Below are positions 9,341 through 22,219 of a DNA stretch of 64,000 nucleotides, in pieces. The DNA comes from Neckera pumila (lineage: Eukaryota > Streptophyta > Bryopsida > Hypnales > Neckeraceae), in assembly GCA_963969595.1 (NCBI GenBank), contig OZ018411.1:24302545-24366544 (forward strand). Reading direction: 5' to 3'. Each line of letters begins with the position of its first letter. The first letter of the stretch is position 1. The position numbers and the translations under genes are program-made. Under the pieces are notes generated by a model. It ran no database searches and was not told where the DNA came from. It saw only the letters and a program-made list of their open reading frames with translations.

Positions 9341-11767
9341 ATGAACCCGATGATGCTGCAACACACGCTGCGAGGAATGTGTAGCAATGAGTCGCAATGG
9401 GTGTACGCTGTGTTCTGGCGCATCCTGCCCCGCAATTATCCTCCCCCCCAGTGCGTCCCCATCCCCTTTCCCATCTGAATTTGTGTCCACGGGAGAATTC
9501 CCAATACAAGATTTTGAGGTTAATCTGCATCCTCTAGCTGAAAGGTTCATTCACCTGTAGAATGATGATTCTCCCTGTAAAGAGAGACGTTATGATCACT
9601 GCTAGCTAGGTCGTTACCACTAGCTCATCCAGAGTCGTGCTGCTTGCTGTAAGAAACGGTCGTATGTAATTCATTGATTGCCGCCGTTGTGGGTGTCGCC
9701 ACAGGTGGGACACGGAAGGCGGCATCATGGATAGATCCAAAGGCAACAAGCGCAACTGGTAACTATCATCATTCCCACTTCGCCACTAGGATGACCACTA
9801 GTTCAGTTAGCTCCGGCCTTACAGAGATTCTTTCGAGTTGCAAAAAGTACAGAGCCAAGCTAGCAAGGGTAAGCAATAATGAAGGGACATGTATGATTGT
9901 GAACAGGATTCTGGTTTGGGAGGATGGATTTTGCAACTTCTCGGCGTGCGGCAGCACTAGCAGTTCAGGCACGAGCGAGAGCAGAGGAAGCTCGAACTCG
10001 TTCCTGTCTGTAAGACAACAGCAGAAGCAGCAACAGCAAGACGAGGAGTCAATGGAGCTCACCATGAATCCGGAACTTTTCTTCAAGATGACGCACGAGG
10101 TCTACAACTATGGCGAAGGGTAAGTCTGTCTGTTAACTTCTCTGCTAAATTGCTGCCGACCATCCATAGCCACGCTAATTCATTTGACGTGATTTTGCAG
10201 CTTAATGGGCAAGGTGGCCGTCGACAACAGCCACAAATGGGTGTGCCGGGAGCCTCTGGAGAATGAGATCGGCTTCCTCAGCTCCCCTTGGCAGAACGCT
10301 ATCGACCCTGTAAGCTTGGACAAGCTAAACAACCCCTTTTCGTGTATCCAAGGGTGCTTTTTGACTTCAGATTTGCTCTTTGCTCATTCATACTTCTTAT
10401 TTTATATAACATTCTAGCGAATCACCCTTTGAATCGTCATGAAAACGAATCTCAAACACAGACCTTGTTTTAATGTTCAAAGCTTTCGGTTAGTGAGAGT
10501 ATGTCAAAGCTTTAATTTTGACAAGACCTTACTCTAAAGAACTCTCAGTTGGCAATGTTTTCTAAAGGTACCATGCATGCCACTATAGTATCACTCTGGA
10601 ATGTTATAACTAGTAGCTATTCTATGAGAGGGGTCTAAATGATTCCGGTTTGCAGCATCCAAGGACATGGGAGGGACAGTTCAAGTCCGGAATCCAGACC
10701 ATTGCCGTTGTTGCAGTGCAGGAAGGGGTGCTTCAGCTAGGTTCCACCCAAAGGGTACTAGTTTTCCTAACCCATCCTACTCTGATGTAAGTAAAAATAC
10801 TTCAAAAGAATGTATTACAGGAGTCTCAAGATGATTCTCTGGCCTAACCCTCTCCCCTCCAGACTAAATCAGCACCATTAGACTCTTAATATATCTTTGG
10901 AATTTTACAACTCTTTGAGAGCACAGCCTCTCAACCCTCTTCTTTTCCATCCCCTATGCACCGGAAGAGGGTAATGAGTACACATCCTAATGGGATGATT
11001 TCACACGTGTTTGCGAGGTGGGGCAGATCATGGAGGATTTGAATTTCGTCCTCTACGTGCAACGCAAGTTCAGCTTCTTACACTCCATACCAGGGGTGTT
11101 GGTGCCACATCTCCCATCGTCAACAGAATTGGGGTCCACCGGCAAGAGAGGCAACCCCGTGGAGCGCTTCATGCCCTACTCCCAGGGATTCATGGACCAG
11201 TTCCTGTCACCCCGAACAGCTCCTCCTGTCGCAGGCAGGAAGAGGCCCCCGGAGAATAGTAGTACAACTTCCGGGCCTTTGAAGGAGTACCTTAGTACCA
11301 ATTCCTATATTAATGGCTACGAGCAATATCGACCCGACTGCCCGTCCCCTCCTCCTCCTAAAGCTCTTCACACAGGACTTCATCAAAGCCCCACGAGTAT
11401 GACCATAACCACGCCTTTGACGCCTTCCATGACCAGCCTCCAAGCTCTCCTGTCCAAGCTTCCCAGTGTGACTGTCCCCGTGGACAACAGCTCCTCGTAT
11501 CCAAGCGATGGTAGATTTGAGATGGGAAATGGAGTGGTGGGTGTCTGTCCTCCGATTCCTCAAGGCTCTGATTTGCAGAGGACGGTGCCGGAAGGGGGTG
11601 TTCCGGTGGCCTGTACGAAGGAGAAGTCTAGATTCAACAACAATAGCAATAACAACAGCAACTCCATGCTGGACTCCTTTGACAATTTTACAGAGTTTGG
11701 GATCCAGGAAGCGTTGGAGAATGGGGACTCCAGTTACACGTCGTTTCTAAATGAGATTTGCAGCTAA
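9341..11767 (+). CDS. RSS3-like protein (bHLH-MYC N-terminal domain, no bHLH)
   Basis: Proposed exons: 9341-9450, 9907-10119, 10201-10309, 10656-10754 and 11027-11767 (or 11018-11767), giving about 423-426 residues with matching phases. Exon 1 carries LRGMCSNESQWVYAVFWRIL and exon 2 ILVWEDGFCNF, a Gln-rich stretch and VYNYGEG. Exon 3 carries LMGKVAVDNSHKWV and exon 4 FKSGIQTIAVVAV plus GVLQLGS; exon 5 starts with the end of the domain (EDLNFVL) and then a Ser/Pro/Asn-rich disordered tail. This is the MYC/bHLH N-terminal (JAZ-interacting type) fold; no basic helix-loop-helix follows. Rice RSS3, the family's best-known member, is nuclear and links JAZ repressors to class-C bHLH factors. A similar co-regulator role here is inference. 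Donor 1 (CA|GTGCGT) is weak but phase-compatible. The start at 9341 is chosen by family length; in-frame ATGs at 9305 and 9248 are alternatives. A poly(A)-type AATAAA lies at about 12062. Confidence 0.83.
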
Positions 11768-12080
11768 TAATCAGCTGCCATGCCAATAATTTGTTGTCAT
11801 GACCCTTTTGTAAGAAAATAATAGCCATGAAACGGGGTCAGCCTTGCTGACAATAGTTTCCCTGTTGTCGTGTGTAGGATTATGATACGAATTTGGTTCA
11901 CTTGTAGCTTGTCTGGGATGGGACTTAGGAGTGGGATTATTATTCATTGTACAGTACAGCTTTAGGTAGAGGATTTACATTATTGAGTACTTATAACGTG
12001 ATTGGTGTGTGGTGTGATTGAACTTCAATGTATTTGGTCTTTTGTGCCCACGGCCTGAAGTAATAAAATTGGAAACATAT
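11768..12080 (+). other. Probable 3' UTR of the RSS3-like gene
   Basis: The sequence after the TAA stop is of intermediate GC content and ends near AATAAAA at 12062-12068, a plausible near-upstream polyadenylation element. Confidence 0.5.
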
Positions 12081-13522
12081 GAGTTTTGGTATTGGCTGGG
12101 GCTTCTGGAGATGGCTTCTGACATTTTTCAACTGCAATTGGTTTCTTATTTCTTATTCATCCTATGTTAATCAAGTTCTTGAAGATGTAACTGATTGTTT
12201 GTGAATTGTATAAGTTATTTGAATCTGCAACAAGGTACTGTATGAGAAACGGCCTGCCATTTGGCTCAGTCTGCCACCTGGACCTGTATTTGAAGGTGAT
12301 GACTCTTCAATATACCCCTGAATCCATGAATTAGTATAACACCTGATAGTGTTGGTGTACTGCGAGGAAGAAGATGCGATTTTCCTCACTCCAAGCATTC
12401 TAAAATATGTACAGTAGGAGAGAGATTTCATTGGGAGTTGGATAACATAAAGTTTGGTAACATCAACACCGTTCACGCGCTCTACAGTGAATGTCAGGTT
12501 TTTGAATCTTTTTCGGGTTTGGTTTTCAGCTACAGTCCAACAGGGTGAGTTTTCACACTAGCTCAAAAATATTATGTGAATAGAATTATGGAGCCTACTG
12601 CACCTTTGAACACATGAGCCAAATCTCTTGAGATCACAGCACGCATGAGTTTTCTTCCCCAGATTCAAAGTGCAAAGTTGTAGCCACAGGATCAGGTCCC
12701 TACCTCGTTTTAATTTGAGTATAGCCTTATTAGGACGCGATTTAGGACGGATTTAGGCTCCAGGAAGCCTCAAGTACTGTACAATCACTGCAAGTCAGAT
12801 GAAGCGAGAGTTTGGAGTGGAACCAAGGGATTTTAAATCCAGCACCCCGGCTCGAGCTAATCATTCGGTGACAGGGGAAAGTGCACAAAGGCCATACAAG
12901 TCAAGCCAGGGATTGAACCCGACAAACACCCCACAACACAAGAGAAAAAGCAGCCTGCTCCGAAATTCCAGCTGACTGACCTGCCTGCCTGCCAGGTGCT
13001 CTTTCTCCTTGGGAGGTGTGCACAAGTATTGATGAACTGAAAAAGAAAAAATTCCAGTCTCTAACTTATACATCAGTGATCAGTCTCTTGGGTGTGGCAA
13101 TAGGAGAAGGGGGGAGAAGTGAGTGGAGGACCGCCGCAACTAGAACTAGATCTGGTTCAGAAACAAAAAGAGGATTTGCAGTTTTTGCACCGCTCTGTTT
13201 CGGTAGGCTGCTGCTGCTGCTGCTGCTGCTGTCCCCACCTTAATTTCTCCTTGTGGCGATCATTGGTGCGTTTTCCTCGTTCCTGCAAAGAGGATGGAAG
13301 AAGCAGCAGAGGGATGGAGGCCCATGTTGGGCTTTTTTGAAGGTGGGCTCATGTTTCCATGGTGGATAAGGTCGACTCATGTATCCCAGGTCATGTACCC
13401 GGCTCGCATTCCAATGGATATTTTTGGGGTTCAGGAATGTCGATTCGTAGTGCCTACTTGCACTTTTGAGGGAAGAGAAGGATCATAGGCATGTCTTGAG
13501 GGTGTACAGTTTAATTTGCTCT
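12081..13522. other. Intergenic region with CTG microsatellite, unassigned
   Basis: About 1.4 kb. From about 12.7 to 13.5 kb the base composition is close to that of the host genes. It includes a (CTG)n run at about 13207-13231 and short open frames (13016-13243, 13119-13340, 13294-13488), none with a recognisable domain. It may be the decayed 5' part of a gene, a non-coding transcript or ordinary intergenic DNA. Confidence 0.4.
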
Positions 13523-14837
13523 AAGGTAGAACCATCCATTATCAACCAAATAAGCAATTCGGACATGATCTGGAGTAGTGCAAGGCAAAGCAAATATTTT
13601 CAGAGGTGCATCAATAGAGATGACAGGGATTGCAAAAAATTTGGTAATTTTATCGCTTGAATTGAAATTATTGTGAATTTTGAAAGCCAGAAGTTGGCCT
13701 CGATCCATGTCCAATGTTTAAAGTCTTTCAATTCCGTTTATTTAAGAAACTACTTCTTGTTCATTTTAGCACTCCAAACCAAGCACATGTGTTGTGACAA
13801 GAATGGTGGAATTGATGATTGAAAACCAAGACCTAATGGTTGGAAATGAGTGCTAGCCTCTCTTGCATTTAACCCCTAAAAGGCCCATTGTCCCTTCGGG
13901 GGACAAATGGAATTTTGGGTAGATACCTACGGACCAAAATTATGTCTTGATTTTTTAAACTTCTTTTGAAGATAGAAAAACTGATTAGCTTCATGGTAAT
14001 ATAATTTTTTTTCAATCGGTGCTTGGGAACAAAAACTATGCCCAAATAAGCTCAAAACATGGAAGAGGGGGTAGCAAAAAAAATTCAAAAAATTTAATTA
14101 ACTTAATTTTTTTTCCGCATAGATTATATTTTTGTCTATCTGGAAAGCTTTGATTCATTCCATTTGGATTTATTATGAGAAAGTTATGGACAATCTTGTT
14201 TTATGGGCAATTAGAGCATTTTTTTGAAAAAACAACTTATAGGATTCAATCCTGAATGCAATTTTTACAATTTTTCAAAAAAAAAAGTTCCACATGGTTT
14301 GCTTGCTAGAATGAACTTACCATTGGGGTTTAGTGCATTTTAGTTTTATTTTAGAGATATTAATAATTTAAAATTTCCCTCTATCTCATACCTGCTTCTA
14401 TTTAACAATTTTTTAAAGTATGAAAATTAACTTTTTTTTAAAGTTTTTTTCCCCCTTAAATCCTCAACTCAATTGTCCACCATAAAGATTTAAAGCTCAA
14501 AACTTTGTAGAGCAAAAAAATAAAGGTAAAAGAGTTCAAAGTCAAATAATCTAGTCCCACAATGTGTTGAAAAACTGATGTTTTTCACTTTAAACGCAGA
14601 TTTCTTGCAATCCCTGCAGTCACAATTCTGAAATTTTTCCACACATTCTTATACTAGTTAGGTGTAAGATCCTACAATTAGATGTGCAAAAAAAGAATTT
14701 CAATTTTTTTACTCTTTGCTATAGAAATTGGTAGTTTTGAGTGTTTTTTGGTAGAAAATAGGCCTCAGGCCTTTAGGGGTTAAGAAACCCTATTGAATGA
14801 CGATGGGGCAATAATTGGTAACCTGCGGCTCTACCAT
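13523..14837. mobile_element. MITE family D, copy D2, split by a TTAA element
   Basis: The left end AAGGTAGAACCATCC and right end GCGGCTCTACC are imperfect inverses. The left 350 bp aligns with copy D3 at 40839 over shared words such as ACATGATCTGGAGTAGTG and TTTATCGCTTGAATTGAAAT. The element is interrupted at 13869-14783 by TTAA element P2. Confidence 0.65.
13869..14783 (-). mobile_element. TTAA/CCCCTAAA element P2 (piggyBac-like MITE)
   Basis: 915 bp, reading TTAACCCCTAAAAGGCCC at the left and GGCCTTTAGGGGTTAA at the right, in inverse orientation to P1. The subterminal palindrome here is TTGTCCCTTCGGGGGACAA. Internal landmarks of P1 recur in reverse order. There is no coding potential. Confidence 0.72.
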
Positions 14838-15018
14838 AAGAGTAGACTTCCATGTACAAACATCGGTAAAAATTTATTACAAAAAAAACAAGAAGTTTCA
14901 GAATTCTTCATGGAAGTGTGTAAGGATTGTGAGAGGGAAATTAGAATGGTTGGTTTGGCAAAATTCTATTGAGAGGCTTAGGAAAAGCGAGGTGGAACAA
15001 CTTCCTAACTTCCAGAAT

Positions 15019-15274
15019 CATTACAAAAAATTTGAAGCCTCAACAAGGTCGCTTAGCCCCCCCCCCTCCCCCCTAGTGATATTATGGAAAAAAAAATTGA
15101 AAATTGAAAATGTGACGTGGTCGCATGTCAGCGTCACGTCAACGCCATGTCATTTTGAATATTTTTTTTCCGAAAAACAATTTAAAATAAATAAAATAAA
15201 TCCGTAACTGCATCCCGCGGGTGCCGAAAATCATGCACTCGCATTCTTGTTGAGGCTTGAATTTTTTTATAATG
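15019..15274. mobile_element. CATTA-ended MITE, family N, copy N2
   Basis: Left end CATTACAAAAAATTTGAAGC, right end GGCTTGAATTTTTTTATAATG. The centre holds a C-run (about 15057-15073) and an inverted repeat built of TGACGTGG (15113-15120) and CACGTCA (15135-15141). The 18-mer CACGTCAACGCCATGTCA is shared exactly with N3. Confidence 0.6.
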
Positions 15275-16318
15275 ATTGTTTTCAACATTGGACTTGAACT
15301 TTTGGGTTGGCTTTTGCTTGACAATGAGGAATAATTACTCCTGAAATGAAGTTTTGCTATCATATAACATAAAAGTGAAAGCATCATAAAAATTGGCGAT
15401 GATACTTCTAATATACGAAAACAATACATTTCTGTTTTTGAATTAGCATGAACATTCACTTTAAGATTTAATTTAGGAAAAAGAGTTGGTTGAAACCAAT
15501 ATTGTACCATATGCCACCTTTAATATACTAGCAAACTAGCCCCTAAAGGATGGAAGAGCCTATTTTGGATTTTTAGCAATTTTAGGCACCCTTGAATGAT
15601 TGGATTTTCAAATTATGAATCAAATTTTGAGGATTGATTGCCTAAACATGTTCTACACATCAAACTTTGTTGCATATGATTCTGAGTAGATTTGCAAAAG
15701 TTACAAGAGTTTTTTTCATTTTAGATGAATTTGTATCTATGATAAAAGATTTGATTCATTCCATTTAGATTATTGAAGTGAAAATCATGGGGAATTTTTG
15801 AGGGACAGTTGATACATTATTGCACAAAATTAACTTATGAAGTTCATTTCTTAGTTCAATTTTCAATATTTTTCTATAGTAAAGATTGAGATGGTGTAGA
15901 TTGCGTGGCATAACATTCATGCAATTAGTATTGACAATTCTTAACTCCAAATCATGGTTAATAGCAATTTCATTTTTTATTCCATCACAAAGTTCCTTCT
16001 ATTTAGTAATTTTTGCAAGGGAGGGGGGGGGCACTTAGAAAAATTTAGCAAACAACTTGCGACATAGTAGAGGGAGGTTTTAATTCATGGTGTCTAAAAT
16101 TTAGAAATCACTTAGAGCTAATATGTGGTGTACAAAATCGTGTGCACTCGATTATAAATAAGATACCTAAGTAAATAATACTTCATATTTAATATTTTTT
16201 TCCTAAGATAGGGTCATAGATATGGATCTTAGGAGTTTACTGTCACTAGGTTCAGTTTATAGAACTATTCAACAACTTGCCTAGGTGGAAACATTCTTGT
16301 ACTAGACGGACAAATTCA
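15275..16318. other. AT-rich intergenic DNA with a possible decayed P end
   Basis: No gene is seen. The word CTAGCCCCTAAAGGATGG at about 15536 looks like a TTAA-element end whose TTAA has mutated; no partner end was found. The open frame 15139-15510 (-) runs across N2 and is not supported as a gene. Confidence 0.45.
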
Positions 16319-17065
16319 TTAACCCCTAATGACCCAAGGGGGATAATCTTTCAAAATGGGCCAAAGCTACTAACAACTTGAACAATTTTTGCTCATTTTT
16401 TCTTGAGACTGGATAGACTATAACCATAGGATCTTGAAGTTAACATTGAAATTGAGCACCTCAAAAAAAATTCAGATTATTTGACTGCACGATCTAGGAG
16501 ATATTTAATTTTGAAGTTTTTCTTGGGTCAGTGGAAATACGGGGCAACACACTTTGAAGGAGCATATCTTTGTGAGAATATTTGGAAATGATGCTTTCTT
16601 GGAGCTCAATGAAAGATAAGAGAGTTGAAAACATACCTGTAAAATTTTATAACATTCCAAGAATTTTACAATTTTTAGCCAAGCTTGCAATGCACAGTGG
16701 TCACTTAAATTTGAGTAGTATTTGCAAGAGAAAAAAAGAATGGGACACTTGTCTTCTCCTTGAACTCCTTGGATCTGACCTTTATAAGGTGGGCAAAAAG
16801 CATATTAGTTGGCTAACTTTTTAGTCCATGCCCAAACTAAACACAAAAAACAAGCTATAAACTACACTACTCCACTTAACTTAAAAAAATTCCACAAGGT
16901 GGAGTTAAATTTGGAATTTGATGAAACTATTGCCTTTGGATTTGGATTGCAGTCTATTTTATAGAAATAAATTTTATTTTTCAAGAACCTCAAAATCTGT
17001 GAACAAGAAGCTTAAATAATAGGGGCAGCGACCAGAAAATGATTGCTTGAGTTCTTAGGGGTTAA
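16319..17065 (+). mobile_element. TTAA element P4 (second subfamily)
   Basis: 747 bp, with ends TTAACCCCTAATGACCCAAG and GAGTTCTTAGGGGTTAA. The right end matches that of P5 (GAGCACTTAGGGGTTAA). The interior retains GGATCTTGAAGTTAAC where P1 has GGATCTTACACCTAAC. It has no credible ORF. Confidence 0.65.
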
Positions 17066-17389
17066 TGTGATGGTTTCAACAGTGCGTACGTCCTAGTATT
17101 GATGTGTTCCATTTGTAACCGTATTTGCATTTCAATTATTTTTTCTTACTTGGCTTTGGGATCTTGAGACTTCTATGTCATTTATGCTTGACAGGAAGGA
17201 GTTGTTTTGGTTTTGTGACTTCAAAATGTTCTCAATCACAAAGTGCAAGTGTATTTGAAATATGTGTTATCATTCTTGAATTATAGAACGTACTAGACTG
17301 TACAAAATTTGTGAAGTTTGACCCTAAACCCATTTTTTTCCCAACTGAAAGCAATTTCAAATTGTTCCTTTACTTTACATTTTTTGCAG

Positions 17390-17810
17390 ATGTAAACAAT
17401 TTTGGGTTTCTTTTTCTTTACCAACTTTTTTTTGGCTCAAGGTAGGGTAAGGTTTATTTTCCTTCCCTAAATTTTTCAACTTAAAGTAGTTTACGATTTC
17501 ATTACCTTTTCATTTTTTGGGACTCATGGTAGTCTAAGGTATTTTTCCCTTCCCATTTTTTTGGCTCAAGGCAGTTAACAATTCTTTTTCCTTCCCATTT
17601 TCTTAGGCTCAAGGTAGTTTACAATTTTTTTCCTTTACATTTTTTTGGGTTCAAGGTAGTTTACAATTTTTTCCCTTCCCATTTCTTGTGGCTCAAGGTA
17701 GTTTAAGATTTTTTGTCCTTCCTATTTTTGGGGCCCAAAGGTAGTTTGTGAATTTTTTTCCTTTCCATTTTTTTAAGTGGCTTTAGGTAGTTTTTGATTT
17801 CTGGGCTTCC
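17390..17810. repeat. Minisatellite of about nine diverged GGCTCAAGGTAGTTTAC units
   Basis: The core GGCTCAAGGTAGTTTACAAT followed by a T-rich TTTTTTCCTTCCCAT stretch recurs about nine times with spacing of roughly 40-60 bp and substantial divergence. The array is flanked by AT-rich single-copy-looking DNA. Confidence 0.75.
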
Positions 17811-20503
17811 AAATTTATTCCGTGCCATTTGTTTCTGTCTTTAATCTTGGTATTTGCCTTTCTCACCTTACTTTTTTTCTTTATAATGAAGTTAGGGTAT
17901 TAAAAAATGCCCTTCCTTACAAATTCAAAGTAATGATACAGGGACCTAAAATACCATGAATTCCAAAATTAGCGGATAATAATAGAGACCATTTAATTGG
18001 CCCCGGAATATCTAAATATCCCCCTAAAAAACCTCTGGCCGCAAATTATATCCAAAGGTCCACATAGAGTGACGCCCTTGTGAATTCTTTTCAAAAACAA
18101 ATATGCCTTTTTTTCTAAGTTTTTTTTTCACAAATTTTCGTGTCATTTTTGCAATATATGACCAAATTGCTCAAACTATAGAATATTCATGCTTTCAATA
18201 TAAATTTTCCAAATTGAAGCTTTATAAATTTTTTTGAAGTTTAACTGTTATGATCTTGAAATCAATGAGTTTTTGTAGGGCCCTCATCTATAGACGCTTA
18301 CACTCCCAACTCCCAAGATTGTCCATGTAGTTTAGGGGAAAATTAATTATTTAGAGCCATTTATCAAAATATGTATAGTTTTATTTCAAATGAATTTTGA
18401 AGATTTAACTTCAAAAACTCAACAAAAATATGATTCTTTTTTTAGCATTGAAAATTTCTATAATTGGTCAAATTTGTTGTTTTAACTGAATTTGCCAAAA
18501 TTTAATGATGAGAACTTCAATCCTTTTTTCAAATATAATAATCTTCTAATATTAGATAAATTTCAAACACTATAGGTTCTCTACATAAAAAGTTTTTGAA
18601 AGTAGTGATCTTGGTTTCAAATTTACAAATAGAATGAAAATCCAATCTAATTTGAAAGAGCTTCACCTTTGCACACAACTAAATGGAGAAATAATTTTTC
18701 TATATGTATGTTTTCTTCAAATGGGCAATTAATATCTATATTAGAAATGTAGCCGTGGTAGCTCACCTTTGGATATTCATTGTGAATATTTTAGAGTTCA
18801 AAAAAACATGAAAATACAAAGTGTGAAAAATTACTAAATTAAAACTTTAAGTAGGATTTACTTCTAAATCAAAGTTGTAAAGTACAATTATAAGGTGCCA
18901 TGCATCTTCATTCAAAATTTAAAACTCATCAAGTTTCTACTTCAATAGTTTTGGCAGAAGATACGATGTGCATGTCATATGTGATGCCAAAACTATACAA
19001 GTGTTTTTTGAAATCATCCTACTGTACATTGAAATTCCATTGCATAAGCTATAAATATACATACATTGGTATATATTCCAACATTTTTGAATATTATTAG
19101 CATATTATTAATGTATATTGTAATATCTACAAACCCGCTATCAAGATTGGTAATGGAGCAAATGCAATATAAGGTCCTAGTGTGAGCTACACTATCATGT
19201 TAACTTAATCATTTCATGAGTCACCATCATGTTAACCTTTAAAGACCAAACAACGTTTTTTGGATACATAGCAGTTTTGGTTAGTTTATTAAGAATGAAA
19301 ATATTCATTATGTTTTTTGAATTTAGTAGGATGTAGTGATGAGGAGTACCTTGCTCATCCACCCAATTTTTTTACAATTGGATTTGCCCACAAGGAATTA
19401 TGGCAAAAATGTCATTTTTGATGGATTAAGGTAGCACGGGCATGATTATCTACACTAGAGCAAAATTTTGATCACAGTGCCCGAGGGAGTGGAAATACTG
19501 GAGTAGGCCTAGAGGAGATTTTTGGCCACAAATTGAAAACAAATTGCTTCTGACTTTGGGGTGACCCTTAAATTCAAGACAAAGTACAAGGAAGGGATGG
19601 CCGGAAGACAACTACTCCTTGAAATATAAATTTAGAAAATTTGGCATTGAATTCAAAAGAACTAAAAATATTTCACAACTATCTTGCATAGCTTTGAACT
19701 CCACTTATTTTGTGTGTTTAGAGACAACAAGACAAGCTCTTGAATTATATGAGGAGTAGTAGTAGGTAAAATAATCCATGTAAGATATATAAATTAGAAT
19801 TAGTAGGGGCTCAATTGCTTTTTGACACACTTTTTGGTGGTACTATTTTGACAATTTTTCCAACATATCATGTATGATACTTGTTTCCAATATTAACGTC
19901 AAAAAATGAGTTTATTTTGTAACATTTTTTCATCATTTTAGTGTCAAAAATTTGTAGGAAACTACATTCTTTTTATGTAACGATGGTTCATCACCTCCAA
20001 TTCAGGTATAATTGCTGCTCAAAGGCTTTGAACTTTTGTATGTAGACAAATGCTTGGTTTCCATTACTACAATAGCAAGCTGGTAAAGAAGAACAAAGGC
20101 CCAGTAATTGTCATATGAGGAAAAAGCCTAGTGAGTCATATCTTTATATTACCAGGCAATGGTCCTACTATGTTGGGAAAGTATTATGCTTTGCTAGATA
20201 CCTCGGATGGACTTATCAGTTAATTCAAGAGCCATATAAGACAATTTTATTCATTGCAAGGTCTCCTTTTCAAGGATGCAAAAGGGCCCTTGCCTCATTG
20301 GTAAACAATGTTATGGTGATGACCAAAAAAGTCTGAAGGAGGAAATGTCACCAAGTATGAATCTTGGTACCCGCATTGAGTTCATGGGACTAACATCTTT
20401 TGGGGAATACGGGAGAGAAGAGCAACATGAGATCAAATTAGATTTTTTTCAAAAATATTTGTTTGGAAAGGGCCTCAATTGCCTCTACATGCAAAATTGA
20501 CTT
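17811..20503. other. AT-rich intergenic DNA with P5-related fragment and short ORF remnants
   Basis: No supported gene. About 18380-18700 resembles the interior of TTAA element P5 (shared TTCAAATGAATTTTGAAGAT and neighbouring words), so it is probably a decayed relative. Frames at 20115-20336 and 20276-20500 look slightly more coding-like than the rest but carry no recognisable motif and overlap in different frames. Confidence 0.4.
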
Positions 20504-20730
20504 CAATACACTAATAATGAAATTTAGTGTAACAACAACAACTGATTTGGAAATGCTATAAGTTTTCACTCTTGATGAATATTTTTACCACCTATATTTT
20601 ATGGAGATCACCCTCTTTGAATAGTGTAGATATTTGTAATCCCGATAAAAATCTTCATCCAAAATAAAAACTTATTGCATTTCCAAAACAATTGTTGTTG
20701 TTACACTAAATTTCATTATTAGCGTAATTG
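20504..20730. mobile_element. 227-bp foldback MITE
   Basis: The arms are CTAATAATGAAATTTAGTGT (20511 onward) and the inverse ACACTAAATTTCATTATTAG (ending at 20722). The pairing continues inward through AACAACAACA/TGTTGTTGTT to a central region of about 90 bp. Non-coding. Confidence 0.7.
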
Positions 20731-22219
20731 CTACTTTCAATGATTTTATACTATTGTAGTATAATCTATTGGATACTTTTTATCCTATGGAGTATTTTGT
20801 TGTCAACCTTGCAATTTGAAATATAGAATTCCTTCTAAGAAAGTTTTAATTTATTTGTTTTACATATACTATTGGAGATTTTGATGTAGATACGACCAAA
20901 CATTGAGAACTTAAACTCTACCAAGGTAGTCGGCGTATAAAGTATTTGGGCTTTAAAAGCAAACTCTAACATCCACTCTGTGCAAGGCGGATGGAAAAAC
21001 AACAAGAAAATTAAAAATTAAAAAATATAGCACTAGCCCCTAGTCCTTCCGCTTGGAAGGTGTACTATATTTCTCTCTGCTCTCTTTCCTTGTCAGTTAA
21101 TCCATGATCAAAACCTCTTTATTAAATCAACAACCTTTCAGATAGAGCTGCATATCGATAATCTCTAATCCATCTTTAGGTCTATGATACCCTTTTTATT
21201 TGATGAGGTGCTTCCTTAAAAAGCAAGGTAAGTTTGTTTTTTCTAGTTCTGGAGTCATCTCTAAAACCAATTGTCAGTCCACCCAAGATACAAGATTTTT
21301 TGACCGTGTGCCCATAGACATATAAGCAAGGGAGACCTGGGTTTTCTATGAAATGCAATCATATCACAGATGTCTGCCATATGTAAGCTCCCAATTTGTC
21401 ATTTGGGACTCGAGGATTTTTTTTTTTTTAAATTTGCAATTTAAAGTAGATAAAAATATACAAAAAACATAAAAAGAGTGTAGAATCAAAATAGGGTTGT
21501 GTCAACCCATTATAGTATTTGGTCTACTTCTAATTTTCTTTGCCAGAATTCTATGTCCAAGAATTTATCCCAGAGAATACATATTTTGACATTTTAATTT
21601 ATAGAAAATATGAAAAATAATTTTCAAATAAACAAAAAATTAGCCATGTAGAAGGACATCTTAGTAATGAGATTTGATATAAAAAAAACTAGGTCAAAAC
21701 CATCTCTAATGTTTAGAAGTGCGCGCGCAAAGGAGGCTTGTTTATAAAAATGGGAAGGATATAAAATAATTTATTTTTAGATGACCTTTGGTAGGAACAT
21801 GTTTGACTACTACATGAATATACTATAGAAAGTTCAGCTAGAATCATTAATTTACACTGCCCAATAGTTTTAGAAACTCATAAATGTCAAAGTGGGATAA
21901 ATTAACAAAATTGACTTATATATATATATATATGTTTTAAATTTTTTTTTAAATATGGGATAAAAATTGCACCAAAATATCTAAAAATAAACTTTTTGTT
22001 TTTGACAGTGAATTCATAATTTAAAGTTATAGCGTTCCAAAATCAAAACGCAACGAAACTGGCAAGTGTTTCTTGCATTCACAACAAAATGATTTTGAAT
22101 GTCAAAATCAAGTATTAAGGAGGAGAAAAATGATAAAAAACACATTATCTTGATATACTATTTTTTGATTCAACACCCTATGGAATATTATACAATAATT
22201 AATATGACTTGAATCTAAC
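20731..22219. other. AT-rich intergenic DNA, foldback-related fragments
   Basis: No gene. Near 22030-22080, words such as AACGCAAC and AAGTGTTTCTTGCATTCAC resemble the terminal part of the 26.3-27.3 kb foldback, suggesting a decayed member of that family. An (AT)n tract lies at about 21918-21933. Confidence 0.4.

Noticed and set aside
12895..12935. tRNA or SINE B-box-like word (GGTTCAATCCC on the minus strand)
   Set aside because: No cloverleaf, no acceptor stem and no A-box at a suitable distance could be assembled.
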